In this document: piece after piece, positions 63,140 through 64,000 of the stretch
Layout: the number at the start of each line of letters is the position of its first letter
Numbering within the stretch: the first letter of the stretch is position 1
Translations under genes and position numbers: made by a program
Origin: Actinomyces lilanjuaniae
GTDB lineage: Bacteria > Actinomycetota > Actinomycetes > Actinomycetales > Actinomycetaceae
Reading direction: 5' to 3'
DNA: 64,000 nucleotides
Assembly (NCBI RefSeq): GCF_003606385.1
Contig: NZ_CP032514.1
Location: 682,001 to 746,000 of the forward strand
The notes under the pieces: generated by a model
What the model was told of the DNA's origin: nothing
Seen by the model: only the letters and a program-made list of their open reading frames with translations
The model's database searches: none

Positions 63140-63508
63140 ATGATCCAGCAGGAGTCGCGACTGAAGGTCGCCGACAACACCGGTGCCAAGGAGATCCTGT
63201 GCATCCGTGTTCTCGGCGGCTCGGGTCGGCGCTATGCGGGCATCGGTGACACGATCGTCGCTACAGTGAAGGACGCCATCCCCGGTGGCAACGTCAAGAG
63301 GGGCGATGTCGTCAAGGCGGTCGTGGTGCGCGCCCGCAAGGAGCGACGCCGCCCGGACGGGTCGTACATCCGTTTCGATGAGAATGCTGCCGTTATCCTC
63401 AGGAACGACGGCGAGCCGCGCGGAACTCGTATCTTCGGCCCCGTCGGCCGTGAGCTTCGTGACAAGAAGTTCATGCGCATCGTCTCACTCGCCCCGGAGG
63501 TGATCTGA
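63140..63508 (+). CDS. rplN: 50S ribosomal protein L14
   Basis: 122 aa, exact family length. [20 protein letters not shown] at ATG 63140 with CAGGAGAA upstream. Conserved [20 protein letters not shown] and [18 protein letters not shown]. Confidence 0.98.
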   Translation: MIQQESRLKVADNTGAKEILCIRVLGGSGRRYAGIGDTIVATVKDAIPGGNVKRGDVVKAVVVRARKERRRPDGSYIRFDENAAVILRNDGEPRGTRIFGPVGRELRDKKFMRIVSLAPEVI

Positions 63509-63510
63509 CC

Positions 63511-63855
63511 ATGGCGCGCGTCAAGAAGGGCGACCAGGTCATTGTCATTGCAGGCAAGGACAAGGGCAAAACAGGCCGGGTCCTGGAGGTCCACCGCAGC
63601 ACGGACCGGGTGGTGGTCGAGGGCGTCCAGCGCGTTACCAGGCACACCAAGGTGGGGCAGTCCGCACAGGGGGCTCGTACCGGCGGTATCGAGACCGTTG
63701 AGGCGCCGATCCACATGTCTAACGTCATGCTCGTGGACCCCAAGACCAAGAAGCGCACCCGGGTGGGCTTCCGTCTCGAGGAGGGGGAGCGTCCCAACGG
63801 CCGTAAGCGTACTGTGCGCGTGCGTTACGCGAAGAAGAGCGGGGAGGACCTGTAA
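63511..63855 (+). CDS. rplX: 50S ribosomal protein L24
   Basis: 114 aa. KOW motif KGDQVIVIAGKDKGKTGRVL near the start, then GIETVEAPIHMSNVMLVDPK. It lies 2 nt after rplN. Confidence 0.98.
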   Translation: MARVKKGDQVIVIAGKDKGKTGRVLEVHRSTDRVVVEGVQRVTRHTKVGQSAQGARTGGIETVEAPIHMSNVMLVDPKTKKRTRVGFRLEEGERPNGRKRTVRVRYAKKSGEDL

Positions 63856-63857
63856 CC

Positions 63858-64000
63858 ATGGCTGACAGCACTGACGGGGGCGCTGAGAAGAAGATGACCC
63901 CACGGCTGAAGACGCGCTACACCCAGGAGGTGCGTCCTGCCCTGCTCAAGGAGTTCCAGCACGGCAACGTGATGGAGGTCGGTAACGTCGTCAAGGTTGT
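63858..64000 (+). CDS. rplE: 50S ribosomal protein L5, 5' part
   Basis: The first 47 codons of L5, cut by the window end. ATG 63858 with GGGAGGA upstream; a ~12-residue extension, then TPRLKTRYTQEVRPALLKEF typical of L5. Confidence 0.93.
   Translation, partial: MADSTDGGAEKKMTPRLKTRYTQEVRPALLKEFQHGNVMEVGNVVKV

Noticed and set aside
62757..63143. 128-codon plus-strand frame between rpsQ and rplN
   Set aside because: No ribosome-binding site, no family resemblance, irregular codon use and it overlaps the terminator and promoter region.

Overview
The window is high-GC actinobacterial chromosome. The evidence is strong GC bias at third codon positions, a 32-residue Lys/Arg-rich bS22-type ribosomal protein, a TTG-initiated rpoB, the gene order tRNA-Trp/secE/nusG/rplK/rplA, and operons ending in long GC-rich hairpins with no U-tract. 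Tat-like lipoprotein signals and an LPLTG surface protein fit an Actinomycetaceae member such as Actinomyces. That placement is inference; no 16S gene is present.

Positions 1-20603 form an accessory carbohydrate-catabolism region. The first operon (17-7204) holds a ribose-type ABC permease, a binding lipoprotein, an FGGY kinase, a TIM-barrel sugar isomerase and a split transketolase. This enzyme set matches the known non-oxidative D-apiose route (isomerase, apulose kinase, apulose-4-phosphate transketolase). The second operon (7687-13039) holds a short-chain dehydrogenase, a complete second ABC importer (permease, binding protein, double ATPase) and a second dehydrogenase. A SorC-type regulator, an AraD-like epimerase, dhaK, two DhaL-DhaM fusion proteins and an aldose 1-epimerase follow. 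Together the region would import sugars or polyols and deliver xylulose 5-phosphate and dihydroxyacetone phosphate to central metabolism.

Positions 20634-30305 carry ordinary housekeeping genes: a Trk potassium system, a small HTH protein, bS22, murB, an adenosine-deaminase-like protein, an APH-fold phosphotransferase, an AGCS symporter and a class I aminotransferase. Positions 30449-64000 carry the transcription and translation core: tRNA-Trp, secE-nusG-rplKA, rplJL-rpoBC, rpsL-rpsG-fusA-tuf, the S10 cluster (rpsJ to rpsQ) and the start of the spc cluster (rplN, rplX, partial rplE). Three accessory insertions interrupt it: minus-strand hydrolase, membrane-protein and prepilin-peptidase genes between rplA and rplJ; two uncharacterised membrane proteins between rpoC and rpsL; and an LPXTG adhesin between tuf and rpsJ.

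Five genes (transketolase N subunit, dhaK, rplL, rpoB, rplV) are each broken by one missing base in a G/C run. Three of them are essential, so these are most likely sequencing errors, and they are annotated here as full-length genes. No CRISPR array, insertion sequence, prophage or rRNA was seen.
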